Source of the DNA: Methanosarcina sp. 2.H.T.1A.6
Lineage (GTDB): Archaea > Halobacteriota > Methanosarcinia > Methanosarcinales > Methanosarcinaceae
Reading direction: 5' to 3'
Length of the DNA stretch: 62,378 bases
Assembly (NCBI RefSeq): GCF_000979455.1
Contig: NZ_JJOY01000039.1
Span: 1 to 62,378 of the forward strand
Position 1 is the first letter of the stretch; the number at the start of each line of letters is the position of its first letter. The translations under genes were made by a program, and so were the position numbers. Positions 1-8,800 of the stretch are shown here, piece after piece. The notes beneath the pieces are model-generated. The model made no database searches. It was not told where the DNA came from and saw only the letters and a program-made list of their open reading frames with translations.

Positions 1-2
1 AG

Positions 3-65
3 GGCCAGGACAAGTACATTAATTCAACAGAGCAGGACGGGGAAGTTTACGCATTCCTCCCCTGA
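3..65 (+). CDS. C-terminal fragment of an ORF, possibly TnpB-like
   Basis: An open frame enters from the left edge and ends at a TGA inside the left arm of a hairpin. The last residues read KYINSTEQDGEVYAFLP. The only reason to suspect an IS200/IS605 TnpB tail is the hairpin followed by a GGGTTTCCTGC string. In that family the structured right end (omega RNA scaffold) overlaps the 3' end of tnpB. The fragment is too short to identify by itself and may be an unrelated gene or chance. Confidence 0.3.
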   Translation, partial: GQDKYINSTEQDGEVYAFLP

Positions 66-98
66 GCTAAAGACTCAGGGGTTTCCTGCTGAGGGTTT
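59..98 (+). mobile_element. IS200/IS605-like right-end hairpin, copy 1
   Basis: A perfect 8-bp stem (CCCCTGAG / CTCAGGGG) with a 7-nt loop is followed by TTTCCTGCTGAGGG and directly by the start of the next gene. A second, sequence-diverged hairpin near 4.8 kb has the same downstream string and again lies just before TTTATGAA. A shared tail after a variable stem is typical of the ends of archaeal IS605-type elements. That assignment is inference. It could also be a conserved leader structure of the downstream gene. Confidence 0.45.
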
Positions 99-1601
99 AT
101 GAAGTATATCAGTTCTTTACGGATGAAGGCGATTGATGCCAACTGTTCATATTTGGGACTGTTCCCGCTTCAGTTAATGGAAAATGCGGGCGCGGCTATT
201 GCACAGAATATAAAGGAAAAGCTTGGCAGCGGAAAGGTACTGTTTGTGGCAGGCAGGGGAAATAACGGAGGCGATGCTTTTGTTGCTGCCAGGCACCTTG
301 CCGGCATTCCCGGATATAATGTAAGGGTGATTCTGCTCGGAAAAGACCGGGATATAGGGACTGAAGAAGCGTTTCACAATTTCTCCCTGTTGAGGTTCAG
401 CAGGGTGCAGACACTTGAGATCAGAGATTCAAGCCAGCTTGCAGCCTCTGGATGGTTTTCAGAAGCCGACATGCTGGTGGATGCCATCTTCGGCACAGGG
501 GTTAAGGGAAACATAAAGGAACCAGAGTCAACTGCAATTGACCTTATAAACAACGAAGGAAAAGCCGGGAAAACCGTAATTGCCGTGGATATCCCATCCG
601 GGCTTGACCCTGATGGGGGAAGCTTTGAAAAAGCCGTATATGCAGACCTTACAGTAACCTTTCACCGCATGAAAACAGGGCTCCTGGGTGAGCAGGCAAA
701 AGAGCATACAGGTACGGTAAAGGTTGCAGAAATCGGAGTCTGCGCGGATGCTGAACACTATATAGGTCCCGGTGATCTGCAGATGCTTCAGAAAAGGACA
801 CCTGAAGCGCATAAAGGAAATGCCGGAAGGGTCCTTATCATAGGGGGCGGACCTTACTCCGGAGCTCCGGCGCTTGCAGCGCTTGCAGCCCTCAGGGCAG
901 GAGCAGACCTGGTAACAGCAGCAGTGCCTGAATCGGTAGCCGGGATTGTAGCTTCTTACTCTCCTGACCTCATTGTCCGAAAACTTTCCTCAAGCGTGCT
1001 CTGCCCCGAAGACCTGTCCATCCTCCCTGACCTTATCAATTCCCATGATGTGGTTGTAATGGGGATGGGGCTTGGGAGAGCAGCAGAGACCCTTGAAGCT
1101 GTCAGAAAGATCCTGCCCTTCTGCAGGAAAGTAGTCCTTGATGCCGACGCCCTTTCAGCCCTGTCAGGCGCTCTCTTTGAAACCCTTGCAGGAAACTGTG
1201 AAATAATAGTAACCCCGCATTCAGGAGAATTTGCGCGCCTGATGGATATGGAAATCCCCGATACCCCTGAAGCCCGTGAAAAAGCTGTCAGGGAATTTTC
1301 GGAGGAAAAGGGAGTGGTAACACTCCTGAAGGGAAAGATCGACATTATTTCAGACGGGAAGCAGACCCTTCTGAACAGGAAAGGAAACCCTGGTATGACT
1401 GTAGGAGGCACTGGAGATGTCCTGGCAGGTGTGACAGGATCTCTGTTTTCAAAAAACCCTGCGTTTCTTGCCGCAGCCTGTGCAGCTTACATTAATGGGG
1501 CAGCCGGCGACCTGGCGTTCGAGAAAGCGGGAAATGCACTGCTTGCAACTGACGTTATTAAGAAGATTCCTGAAATAATCAAAGAGGCAGAAATAGGGTG
1601 A
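99..1601 (+). CDS. nnr: bifunctional NAD(P)H-hydrate repair enzyme (epimerase + ADP-dependent dehydratase)
   Basis: This 500-aa fusion has the usual two-domain layout. The N-terminal YjeF_N-type epimerase (about residues 1-210) interconverts R- and S-NAD(P)HX and shows the GRGNNGGDAFVAARHL motif and the VDAIFGTG and DIPSGLDPDGG stretches. The C-terminal carbohydrate-kinase-like dehydratase (about 225-490) restores NAD(P)H using ADP and shows GNAGRVLIIGG and the nucleotide-binding NPGMTVGGTGDVLAG. It is a cytoplasmic metabolite-repair enzyme. The ATG lies only 18 nt after the hairpin described above, so the leader is short or shared with that element. No partner gene overlaps it; the next gene is 310 bp downstream across a repeat-filled spacer. 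Confidence 0.93.
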   Translation: MKYISSLRMKAIDANCSYLGLFPLQLMENAGAAIAQNIKEKLGSGKVLFVAGRGNNGGDAFVAARHLAGIPGYNVRVILLGKDRDIGTEEAFHNFSLLRFSRVQTLEIRDSSQLAASGWFSEADMLVDAIFGTGVKGNIKEPESTAIDLINNEGKAGKTVIAVDIPSGLDPDGGSFEKAVYADLTVTFHRMKTGLLGEQAKEHTGTVKVAEIGVCADAEHYIGPGDLQMLQKRTPEAHKGNAGRVLIIGGGPYSGAPALAALAALRAGADLVTAAVPESVAGIVASYSPDLIVRKLSSSVLCPEDLSILPDLINSHDVVVMGMGLGRAAETLEAVRKILPFCRKVVLDADALSALSGALFETLAGNCEIIVTPHSGEFARLMDMEIPDTPEAREKAVREFSEEKGVVTLLKGKIDIISDGKQTLLNRKGNPGMTVGGTGDVLAGVTGSLFSKNPAFLAAACAAYINGAAGDLAFEKAGNALLATDVIKKIPEIIKEAEIG

Positions 1602-1650
1602 AAGAGTTATAGCCACAAAAACAGCTAAAAAAAGGGCAAACTGATGTAGA

Positions 1651-1790
1651 AACAATGTTCAGATGAAACAATGTTCAGATGAAACAATGTTCAGATGAAA
1701 CAATGTTCAGGTGGAACAATGTTCAGATAATACTCAAATAATAATCAAATAATAATCAAACAATATTCAAATAATATTCAAATAATAACC
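1651..1790. repeat. tandem 16-bp repeat plus AT-rich ladder
   Basis: Five consecutive copies of a 16-bp unit (AACAATGTTCAGATGA; the last two are degenerate) fill the spacer after nnr. They are followed by about 55 bp built from AATAATCAAAT/AATATTCAAAT variants. There is no spacer structure, so it is a minisatellite and not a CRISPR array. No coding potential is seen. Confidence 0.85.
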
Positions 1791-1910
1791 GCTCATTAAT
1801 CAGATAATATCCAGAAAATTCAAGCAATACCTGAAAACCTGGACTATTGCAACAGTAGTCCGGTATTGCAAATAATATAAAACTGTATACAGGGAAGGGG
1901 GTAACAGAAT

Positions 1911-2096
1911 ATGGTACGTGATTTTGAGAGGAAAATAGATGTGGAAATCGAAAGGACAAGGATCAGGATCACGGTTTTTCATGGGGAAGACGAAGAAGTT
2001 GTAAAGCTTAACCTTGAAGAAGCCGAGGAACTTGCAGAAAAACTGGAACAGGCGATTGAGGATTACTCGCAGCGAAAACAAATCCGGATTGACTGA
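1911..2096 (+). CDS. small conserved-looking acidic protein
   Basis: This 61-aa, highly charged protein starts at an ATG preceded by GGGGGTAACAG, a good Shine-Dalgarno. The composition is Glu-rich. The N-terminal half looks like two beta strands (KIDVEIERTRIRITVFHG) and the C-terminal half like an amphipathic helix (LNLEEAEELAEKLEQAIED). Codon use matches its neighbours and it lies co-directional with moaC. I do not recognise a family. The regular strand-helix pattern and good start signal argue that it is real. Confidence 0.6.
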   Translation: MVRDFERKIDVEIERTRIRITVFHGEDEEVVKLNLEEAEELAEKLEQAIEDYSQRKQIRID

Positions 2097-2219
2097 ATCG
2101 GAAATTAAGAAACTGGGGATTGTGGGCAAAATTGATTGCAGGCAAAAAGATCAGAAATCTACAAAAGAAATTAAAAGCTCTATAGAGCTCCAGAGATGTA
2201 AGAAAAACGCGGTGATTTT

Positions 2220-2687
2220 GTGGAAAAGACATTTACTCATATTGAAGACGGCAGAGCGCGAATGGTCGATATAAGTGAAAAAAATAATGTTTCCAGGCTG
2301 GCACGGGCTGCAGGAGAAATCGTACTTTCCGCAGAAACCCTGGAGAAAATAAGGACAGGGACCGTTGAGAAAGGAAGTGTGTTTGCAACTGCAAGGGTTG
2401 CAGCCGTGCTTGCTGTAAAGAAGACCCCCGAGACAATCCCCATGTGCCACCAGATTCCGATAACAGGGATAGATGTGGATTTGGAGGTAGGGGATGATGC
2501 GGTTTTTGCAATTGTAGAGGTCCGGACTGTCGGGAAAACAGGAGTTGAAATGGAAGCTCTGACAGGAGTTTCGGTTGCGCTGCTTACTGTCTGGGATATG
2601 GTAAAATCTGCCGAGAAGGATGAGACAGGAAATTACCCGCATACACTGATACGAAATATCAGGGTGCTTGAAAAGCTCAAAGGGTAA
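2220..2687 (+). CDS. moaC: cyclic pyranopterin monophosphate synthase (MoaC)
   Basis: MoaC converts the MoaA product 3',8-cyclo-GTP to cyclic pyranopterin monophosphate, an early step to molybdopterin/tungstopterin needed by formylmethanofuran dehydrogenase. The 155-aa length is normal. The family signature is complete: ARMVDISEK near the N-terminus, PMCHQIPITGIDVD in the middle, and the catalytic-loop region KTGVEMEALTGVSVALLTVWDM. The frame begins with GTG; no in-frame ATG lies upstream close enough to be preferred. It stands alone here, without moaA, moaD or moaE. Confidence 0.95.
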   Translation: MEKTFTHIEDGRARMVDISEKNNVSRLARAAGEIVLSAETLEKIRTGTVEKGSVFATARVAAVLAVKKTPETIPMCHQIPITGIDVDLEVGDDAVFAIVEVRTVGKTGVEMEALTGVSVALLTVWDMVKSAEKDETGNYPHTLIRNIRVLEKLKG

Positions 2688-2784
2688 AGGTTCGAAGAGG
2701 TAAAAACCGGAAAAATAAGGGTCCATTTAAAATAAGCTTTTTAAAGGATGGGATATATCAAGACGGCAAACTGAGGTATGTATT

Positions 2785-3636
2785 TTGAAGATCATAGGTG
2801 GACCAGCATCACAGTTACTTGCCAGCCGCACGGCCAGGGCGCTCGGGACAGAGCCTGTACTCTGCGAATTTAATTGTTTCCCTGACGGGGAACTTTACCT
2901 TAGAATCGCAGAAGAAACAGAAAACGAAAAAGTGACCATTATCCAGAGCACGCCCACAGACTCCGATCTTGTTGCTCTGCTCCAGCTTATTGATGCCTGT
3001 GAGGGGGCAGCTGAAATCAATGTTGTGATCCCCTACATGGGCTATGCCAGGCAGGACAAGAAGTTCAAGCCAGGCGAACCCATAAGTTCCCGCGCTATTG
3101 CCCGCTGCATTAACGCTGACCGGGTCTTTACAGTAAACATTCATGAAAAGAGTGTACTTGAGTATTTCCCCTGCCCTGCCAGAAATCTTGATGCGGCAAA
3201 CCTGCTGGGTGCATACATCGCTGGCTTTGGCCTTGAAAACCCCATGCTGGTTGCTCCCGATGAAGGGGCTCAGGGGCTTGTAAAGAATGTGTCTTCAGAG
3301 AATGGTTTTGATCATGACAATCTTCAGAAAACAAGGCTCAGCGGAGATACCGTTGTGATCAAGACAAAAAACCTTGATGTAACCGGCAGGCACGTTGTCC
3401 TTGTAGATGACATGATTGCGACCGGGGGGACAATGGCGGAGTCAATTAGGATGCTTAAAGCACAGGGAGCAATTGATGTCCACCTTGCCTGCGTGCACCC
3501 TGTCCTTACAAGAAATGCAACTTTAAGGTTGTTCAATGCAGGAGTAAAAGATATAATCGCAACCGACACCCTCGAGAAAGCCGAAAGCAGGCTGAGTGTT
3601 GCCCCTCTTATTGCAGAAGCCCTTTCCGGGCTTTAA
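2785..3636 (+). CDS. prs: ribose-phosphate pyrophosphokinase (PRPP synthetase)
   Basis: The enzyme transfers pyrophosphate from ATP to ribose 5-phosphate to give PRPP for nucleotide, histidine and tetrahydromethanopterin-linked synthesis. The 283-aa length is typical of the short archaeal enzymes. Visible motifs are FPDGELYLRI near residue 29, GYARQDKKFKPGEPISS, the catalytic NIHEKS region, APDEGAQ, and the PRPP-binding loop VVLVDDMIATGGTMAE. The start is TTG, preceded by CTGAGGT; an ATG 7 nt upstream is out of frame. It is monocistronic as far as can be seen, 97 bp after moaC. Confidence 0.94.
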   Translation: MKIIGGPASQLLASRTARALGTEPVLCEFNCFPDGELYLRIAEETENEKVTIIQSTPTDSDLVALLQLIDACEGAAEINVVIPYMGYARQDKKFKPGEPISSRAIARCINADRVFTVNIHEKSVLEYFPCPARNLDAANLLGAYIAGFGLENPMLVAPDEGAQGLVKNVSSENGFDHDNLQKTRLSGDTVVIKTKNLDVTGRHVVLVDDMIATGGTMAESIRMLKAQGAIDVHLACVHPVLTRNATLRLFNAGVKDIIATDTLEKAESRLSVAPLIAEALSGL

Positions 3637-3696
3637 TCATTTACTCCAGTTTCATTACCGTTAACTATTTTTTACAGTCTGTGTATTCTTAGTATT

Positions 3697-4455
3697 ATGA
3701 CCCTTCCAGAAATTTGTCCACTTGATGAAAACCAGACATGTAAAGGACTGGAATGCCATCTCTTCTGTCTGGAATGGAGAACAAGGGAACCTACCTGCCT
3801 TATAGGCTACAATGTAACAAGTAAAATCAGGTCCGGCAATGACGGCCGTAAAAAAGATACCTATGCTGAAGACACATTCCGCAAGTTAGGGAGACAGCCC
3901 CTACCCAGAATGAAAAACGTCTCGGAAAAAGGAGATTGGTTTCCTACCAGGCCAGTTGAAATACCCCCTGAAAAGCCTGTTGAGAGAAGGGAAGAAAAGC
4001 CCTCTCAAACTACGGAAAAAGACGCCCAGAAATATTTCTTCGGATGTCGCGAAGCACCCATGGATGCAAAAACGGAAAAACGTCCTGAAGAATGTCCCGA
4101 GAAAAGGTTGCAAGGAAGACAGGTTTCCAGCGAGGCTGAGACAGCTTCCCTTAGACTGGAGGCTAGGCTGAAAAAAGATCCTGTCGAAGAAAAACCTATT
4201 GAAAACTCGATTATATACGCAAAGCCGCAGCCAAAGGCGCCGGAGAAACCAAAAACCCAGGAGAAAGTACTCTCCAGGGATAAGCATACAACAATCTTTG
4301 TATCCTGTGACGAAGAAGAAAAGAAAAATATTTATCCTTCCGACAGGGAAGAAAAACCAGTAAAAGCGACTGAATACAGGGACAAACGCAAAAAACTTGA
4401 TGAGGTAATGGAAATAGACCTTCCCGATAATTACGAAGAGGAATTCTGGAGCTAA
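3697..4455 (+). CDS. Cys-rich N-terminus / charged tail protein of unknown function
   Basis: 252 aa. The first 35 residues hold five cysteines (CPLDENQTCKGLECHLFCL, then a further Cys before LIGY), a spacing that could bind a metal or form a small knot. The remainder is very Lys/Glu/Pro-rich and low in hydrophobics (EKPVERREEKPSQTTEK, EEKPIENS, KPQPKAPEKPKTQEK), so it is probably disordered. It ends with an acidic IDLPDNYEEEFWS tail. There is no signal peptide or membrane segment. I recognise no family. The long open frame in ordinary codon use supports a real gene. Confidence 0.65.
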   Translation: MTLPEICPLDENQTCKGLECHLFCLEWRTREPTCLIGYNVTSKIRSGNDGRKKDTYAEDTFRKLGRQPLPRMKNVSEKGDWFPTRPVEIPPEKPVERREEKPSQTTEKDAQKYFFGCREAPMDAKTEKRPEECPEKRLQGRQVSSEAETASLRLEARLKKDPVEEKPIENSIIYAKPQPKAPEKPKTQEKVLSRDKHTTIFVSCDEEEKKNIYPSDREEKPVKATEYRDKRKKLDEVMEIDLPDNYEEEFWS

Positions 4456-4568
4456 AAAATCCTCTGTCGCTGAAAGAGATAACTTAGAATAACTCAAAAT
4501 TAACTTATAAGAGCAGAATTAATTTAGGGTAACTCCAGGTAAACTTAGGGTTAGCAGAGCTAACTAGA

Positions 4569-4664
4569 GTTAACCGAATTGATTAGAGTAAAGTTAACCG
4601 AACTGATTAGAGTAAAGTTAACCGAACTGATTAGAGTAAAGTTAACCGAACTGATTGAGTGAAC
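4569..4664. repeat. four tandem copies of a 24-bp unit
   Basis: The unit GTTAACCGAACTGATTAGAG followed by TAAA is repeated four times head to tail; the first copy has one change and the fourth a diverged end. Copies adjoin with no unique spacer. Confidence 0.9.
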
Positions 4665-4813
4665 TTATTATTACTCAGAATTATTCAAATGAACTTATAA
4701 TGGAGCCGCAGGCCGGAGTTTCGGAAAAAACATTTAGAGCCCGAAAAAAGGAGAAAATGCTTTCTTCGTTTCCTGAGTTTCCAAGCAGGCCTGCAGAGCC
4801 TACCTGGTCAATT

Positions 4814-4852
4814 ACCCGCTAAATCTAAAGATTTAACGGGTTTCCTGCTGAG
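4814..4852 (+). mobile_element. IS200/IS605-like right-end hairpin, copy 2
   Basis: A 12-bp stem with one mismatch (ACCCGCTAAATC / GATTTAACGGGT) and a TAAA loop is followed by TTCCTGCTGAG. The downstream string GGGTTTCCTGCTGAG and the following TTTATGAA are the same as at copy 1 near the left edge, while the stem sequences differ but remain paired. This covariation suggests a functional RNA/DNA hairpin. No tnpA or tnpB gene adjoins, so this would be an orphan end. Confidence 0.5.
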
Positions 4853-4904
4853 ATTTTATGAATATCTTCTCGGGATTGTGGCTTGATTCCGCTTTATGCC
4901 TTCT

Positions 4905-5017
4905 ATGTTATTTGATTTAATTTCCTATGTTAAAAACAATTCATGTTATTTGATTTAATTTCCTATATGTTAAAAACAATTCATGTTATTTGATTTAATT
5001 TCCTATGTTAAAAACAA
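4905..5017. repeat. three tandem copies of a 38-40 bp unit
   Basis: Each unit begins ATGTTATTTGATTTAATTTC and ends in AAAAACAATTC. The second copy carries a 2-bp insertion. The array abuts the ribosome-binding region of the next gene. Confidence 0.88.
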
Positions 5018-5034
5018 GAACAGGAATATGATGA

Positions 5035-5835
5035 TTGAGGATGGACCGCCAGACATACCAGAAGATATACAGTTCACTGAATAACTTTGGAGACGTTTTT
5101 CGCCTCTCAGAGGAATATTCCAGACCTGCAGGCATGCTTGCTACCGTTCTTAACCAGAAAATAGTGAAAATGACAAGGTTCAAGCACAGGAGGATCTATT
5201 CCAGAGAAAAGGAACTCTTTTTGAGGTGGGAGCAGGGGCGGTCTATTCTTGAACTTGCGGAGTATACATTTTTCCCTCCGACCCTCATGGCTTCCCTGAT
5301 CCTCAAGAACTGTGACCTGTCCCGAAAAAGCATAAACTGGCTCTTCAAGCACCTCGACTGCATCGAAAACCGCCGCCTGAGAAAAGAGATTGGAAAAGCC
5401 CTTGATGCGGACTATTTCTTTTCTCCCCGCGCCCATGAGATGCAGTGCAAAAAAGGTGAGATGGGAGAGGAGATTATCCGCAAATGGCTTGATGACAGGG
5501 AGATTTCCTACTGCACTGAAGCTGAAATCAGGGCTCAGGGAGACGGAAAAACCCCGGATTTTGTCCTTGCAGACCCGATCCGCATAGAGGACCGTATGGT
5601 CAGGTGGATTGAAAGCAAAGCCCTCTTCGGGGACGACTTAGAGCATAAGCATTACGCAAAGAAACAGTTCGGGGAGTATGCCAATATTTTCGGAGAAGGC
5701 ATGGTTGTCTATTGGTATGGTTACCTGGAAGACCTTCCATCCGAAGGCGAAGGTTACCTTGTAAAGGACCACAGCTTTTTTGGGGAATATAAAAAGCAGA
5801 CTGACGAACTGTTCAACTACCTTGTATACTGGTAA
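5035..5835 (+). CDS. CDIN1/C15orf41-like PD-(D/E)xK nuclease
   Basis: 266 aa. The first ~130 residues are helical and look like tandem helix-turn-helix units (REKELFLRWEQGRSILELAE, FPPTLMASLILKN). The C-terminal part has a restriction-like nuclease core: GEMGEEIIRKWL, then the hallmark GDGKTPDFVLADP, then WIESKALFGD with the E-x-K pair. The TPD motif in a PD-(D/E)xK fold is the signature of the family that includes human C15orf41/CDIN1, related to Holliday-junction resolvases. It lies tail-to-tail with rad50, 7 bp apart, which fits a DNA repair context. The start is TTG at 5035, or ATG at 5041, which has GAGG immediately before it and so is less likely. Substrate unknown. Confidence 0.72.
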   Translation: MRMDRQTYQKIYSSLNNFGDVFRLSEEYSRPAGMLATVLNQKIVKMTRFKHRRIYSREKELFLRWEQGRSILELAEYTFFPPTLMASLILKNCDLSRKSINWLFKHLDCIENRRLRKEIGKALDADYFFSPRAHEMQCKKGEMGEEIIRKWLDDREISYCTEAEIRAQGDGKTPDFVLADPIRIEDRMVRWIESKALFGDDLEHKHYAKKQFGEYANIFGEGMVVYWYGYLEDLPSEGEGYLVKDHSFFGEYKKQTDELFNYLVYW

Positions 5836-5842
5836 GGACTTT

Positions 5843-8800
5843 TCAGAGCCTTGTAATTGAGGACATATTGGTAAGAGGGTCTTTTTCTACCTGGAAGATA
5901 TGGTCTGCCGAATCGATCAGGGACTCGTCATGGGAGACCACTATGATCTGGCCTACTCCGATGCTGCGCATCATGTCTATGAGTTTCAAAAGCTGCTGGA
6001 TGTGCCCGCGGTCCAGAAAAACGGTGGGTTCGTCGAGGATCATAGGAGGAAGCCCTTCTGCACGGTCTCCGGCAAAACCAAGGGCAAGGAGCCTGTAGAT
6101 GGCACAGCGCAGGACAAGGTTGAAGATTGCACGCTCGCCTCCGCTGAGGAGTTTGGGCTCGAGGGGGGTGCCGTCTTTTCTGTAGACAGTCAGATTGTAC
6201 TCGGGGTCAAGCTCGATATGGGAGTAAGCATTGTTTGTATACATGAAACCAAACATCTCATTTAAGAGGACGGAAAGGGCACCTATATTCCTTGCCCGCA
6301 TATCAGCCCGGACGCGCAGATAGGTATTTTCAAGCTCTTCGGCATTGCTGTATACAGCTTCAAGGTACAACCGCCTGTTTTCAAGAGCCTTAAGTTCTTC
6401 TTTGAGTTCCCTGAGGCGTTTTAAGCTGTTTTCAATCATGCCGATTTCTTTAAGATGGACATCTTTTTCAGCGGTTGTTTCCCGGATTTTCTCTATAATT
6501 TTTGTATGGGCAAGTTCAAACTGGGCGCGGTCATGCTGGAGATGTTCAAGCTCTTTTCCTTCCAGTTTTTCTTTCAGCTGCCTTATCCTCTCACTGCGTT
6601 CAATGATTTCGCGGTCAAAGAAACCTACCTTTTCTGCCAGGTTCCTTATGGCAGTCTCAAGCTCGGAGATTTTATGTTTGAGATTTTCCATGCGGAGCAG
6701 GTTAGCCTGGAGCTTTTTTGCCTGTCCGAGAAGCTTTTCACTTTCGGCATGGGCTCTTTTTGCTTCATCTTCCTTTTTCCGCATAGCTTCAAGGGCAAGT
6801 TCAAGAGCTTTGAGTTTTTCTTTTGACAGGGCTTCCTTTTCTACAAATGCCTTTAATTTTTCATTGAGTTCTCCAAGCCTCTGCCCGTAATTTTCTATAA
6901 GCGCAAGAGATGTCCGGATTTTTCCGTTCAGGGCTTCAATTTCAGAGGCATTTTCGGCAAGCTTTCTTTCAAAAGCTTTTGCCTCACGGAGAGCTTTTTC
7001 ACCTTCACTGTGCGCGGTATGAGCCGCTTCTTCCTGATCTTGCAGAGCTTTAATGTCAGGGAGGAGCTGACTCACTGCGGCTTCAAGTTCCTGTTTTCGC
7101 TTACCAAGGCTCTCAAGCTTCAGGGAGTCCTCATCTATCCGGGCTCTGTGGGTCTCTATCAGTTTCCCGGAAGCTTTTGCCTTCTCCAGGAGCTTTTCAA
7201 TTTCAATGTCATAATCTGAGATTCGCTTCTCCAGCTTCTTTGCATCCTTGAGCCGGTTGAGTTTTTTCTCAAGTTCAGCGTTCTGGAGCTTTATATCCGT
7301 AAGTTCCGAGGCAAGCTTTTCTTTTTTCTGTTCGCATTCTTCTGTTGTACATGCGATTTCTGACCCTTTAAGTTCCTGCCCGCAAGTAGGGCACTTCCCC
7401 TCGGCAAGCAGTTCCCGGTTTTTACGGAGGCTGTTCTCAAGTTCCCTTAAAGTAGCCTCAAGCTCTTTTTCTTTCCCATGCAGCCTGTTTTTGTTTTCCA
7501 GCAGAAGCTCGCTGAAATCTTCCAGGTTTTCGAGCTGGTCTCCGGTAAAGCCAAGCCCCTCCAGCCCCGCTAAAACCCCGGACTTCTGCTCCTGGACTTC
7601 CAGTACTTCCTTTGAGTTATTCCCGAGTTCCTTTTCAAGAACCTCAATTTCCGTACTTCCTTTCAGGACTGCAGCCCTGCTGTTTTGCAGTTCCATTTCA
7701 AGATCGAGTAGGTTCAGATTGCCGGTTTCTTTTTCCTTAAAGGCGAAGCCAAGCTTTGTAGAAACCTCATTTTTCCGGTCCCTGAGAAGGCTTTCCTTTT
7801 CTTCAAGTTCCTTTATGACTGAAATTATGTCATCAGCAGCTCCGGAATCTGCTTTAAAGCCTATTTTAAAGCCTGCTTTTTCTCTCAGCCCTTTGTTTTC
7901 CTCTTCGAGCTTCCTTATGTTTTCCCTGTGCTCTTCAATTTCCTTATTTGCAGCCCCAATACTTGCCCTGCACTCAATCAGGGTGCGCTCAGCCTCAGTT
8001 TTCTCATTTTCAAGTTCGCGTAATGCCTGTACGCCGGTTTCTTCTTCTTTAAGGAGAAGGGCAAGTTCTTTTGATGCGGCATTTACTTTTTCCCTGGCAG
8101 AAAACTCCTCTTTTTCCTGGCCCAGAAGCAGAGCTTCAATTTCGAGGCCTCCAAAACCGTATTCGTCTCTCAGACCGGCATTTTCGTCCCCGAGTTCGAG
8201 CAAAACACGCCTTTGCCCCTGCACTTCCCCTGAAAAAGCTTCCTTTTCCCTGAAACAGCCAGCCTTATCCTCCTGAGACTTATGGATAGCCTGTTTCAAA
8301 GCCTCAATTTCCTGCAGTCGTTCCCTGTAGTCTGCAATCTTGAGGTCGAGTTCTCCTTTACGAGCAATCGCAAACTCTTTTTTGTCATTAAGATCGTTTA
8401 AGGCAGCATCAGTTTCTTTCACTTTTTGCCTGAGCCTATTAAGGGCTGCAACGGGCTCCGTGCCTTCAAGCCCTTCGATTTCGGCTTTCACGCCTGAAAG
8501 GCTGTTTTTTGCATCCCTCTCAAGCCTTCGGACAGCCGTCTTCGCATAGCCTGCCCTTTCGCGGTACTCCTCAAGCTTTCCGAGCTGGAGCAGGTCATCA
8601 ATCATGCGCTGCCTGTCCTTTGGCTTTGCATTGATAAGCACATCAATTTCCCCCTGCCGGATGTAAGCGCAGTTCTTGTATGCCTCTTCATCCATGTTCA
8701 GGAGGGAACAGACCTCATCATAGGTGCGGGTCGCCTGGTCGACAATATTCTCCCCGTCAGCATAGAGCACGCACCTTGAGCTTGAAGCGTTTTCACTTTT

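Larger units (their letters stand above)
4456..5034. other. gene-free spacer with two repeat arrays and a hairpin
   Basis: No protein-coding signal is seen. The spacer holds a 24-bp tandem repeat, an IS605-like hairpin and a 38-bp tandem repeat, listed separately. Short unlabelled stretches between them are AT-rich. Confidence 0.7.

Noticed and set aside
7248-8276. 342-codon plus-strand frame, Ser/Phe-rich
   Set aside because: It is antisense to the rad50 coiled coil. Its Ser/Phe/Leu bias is the mirror image of Glu/Lys/Leu codons, and no start signal or family feature is seen.
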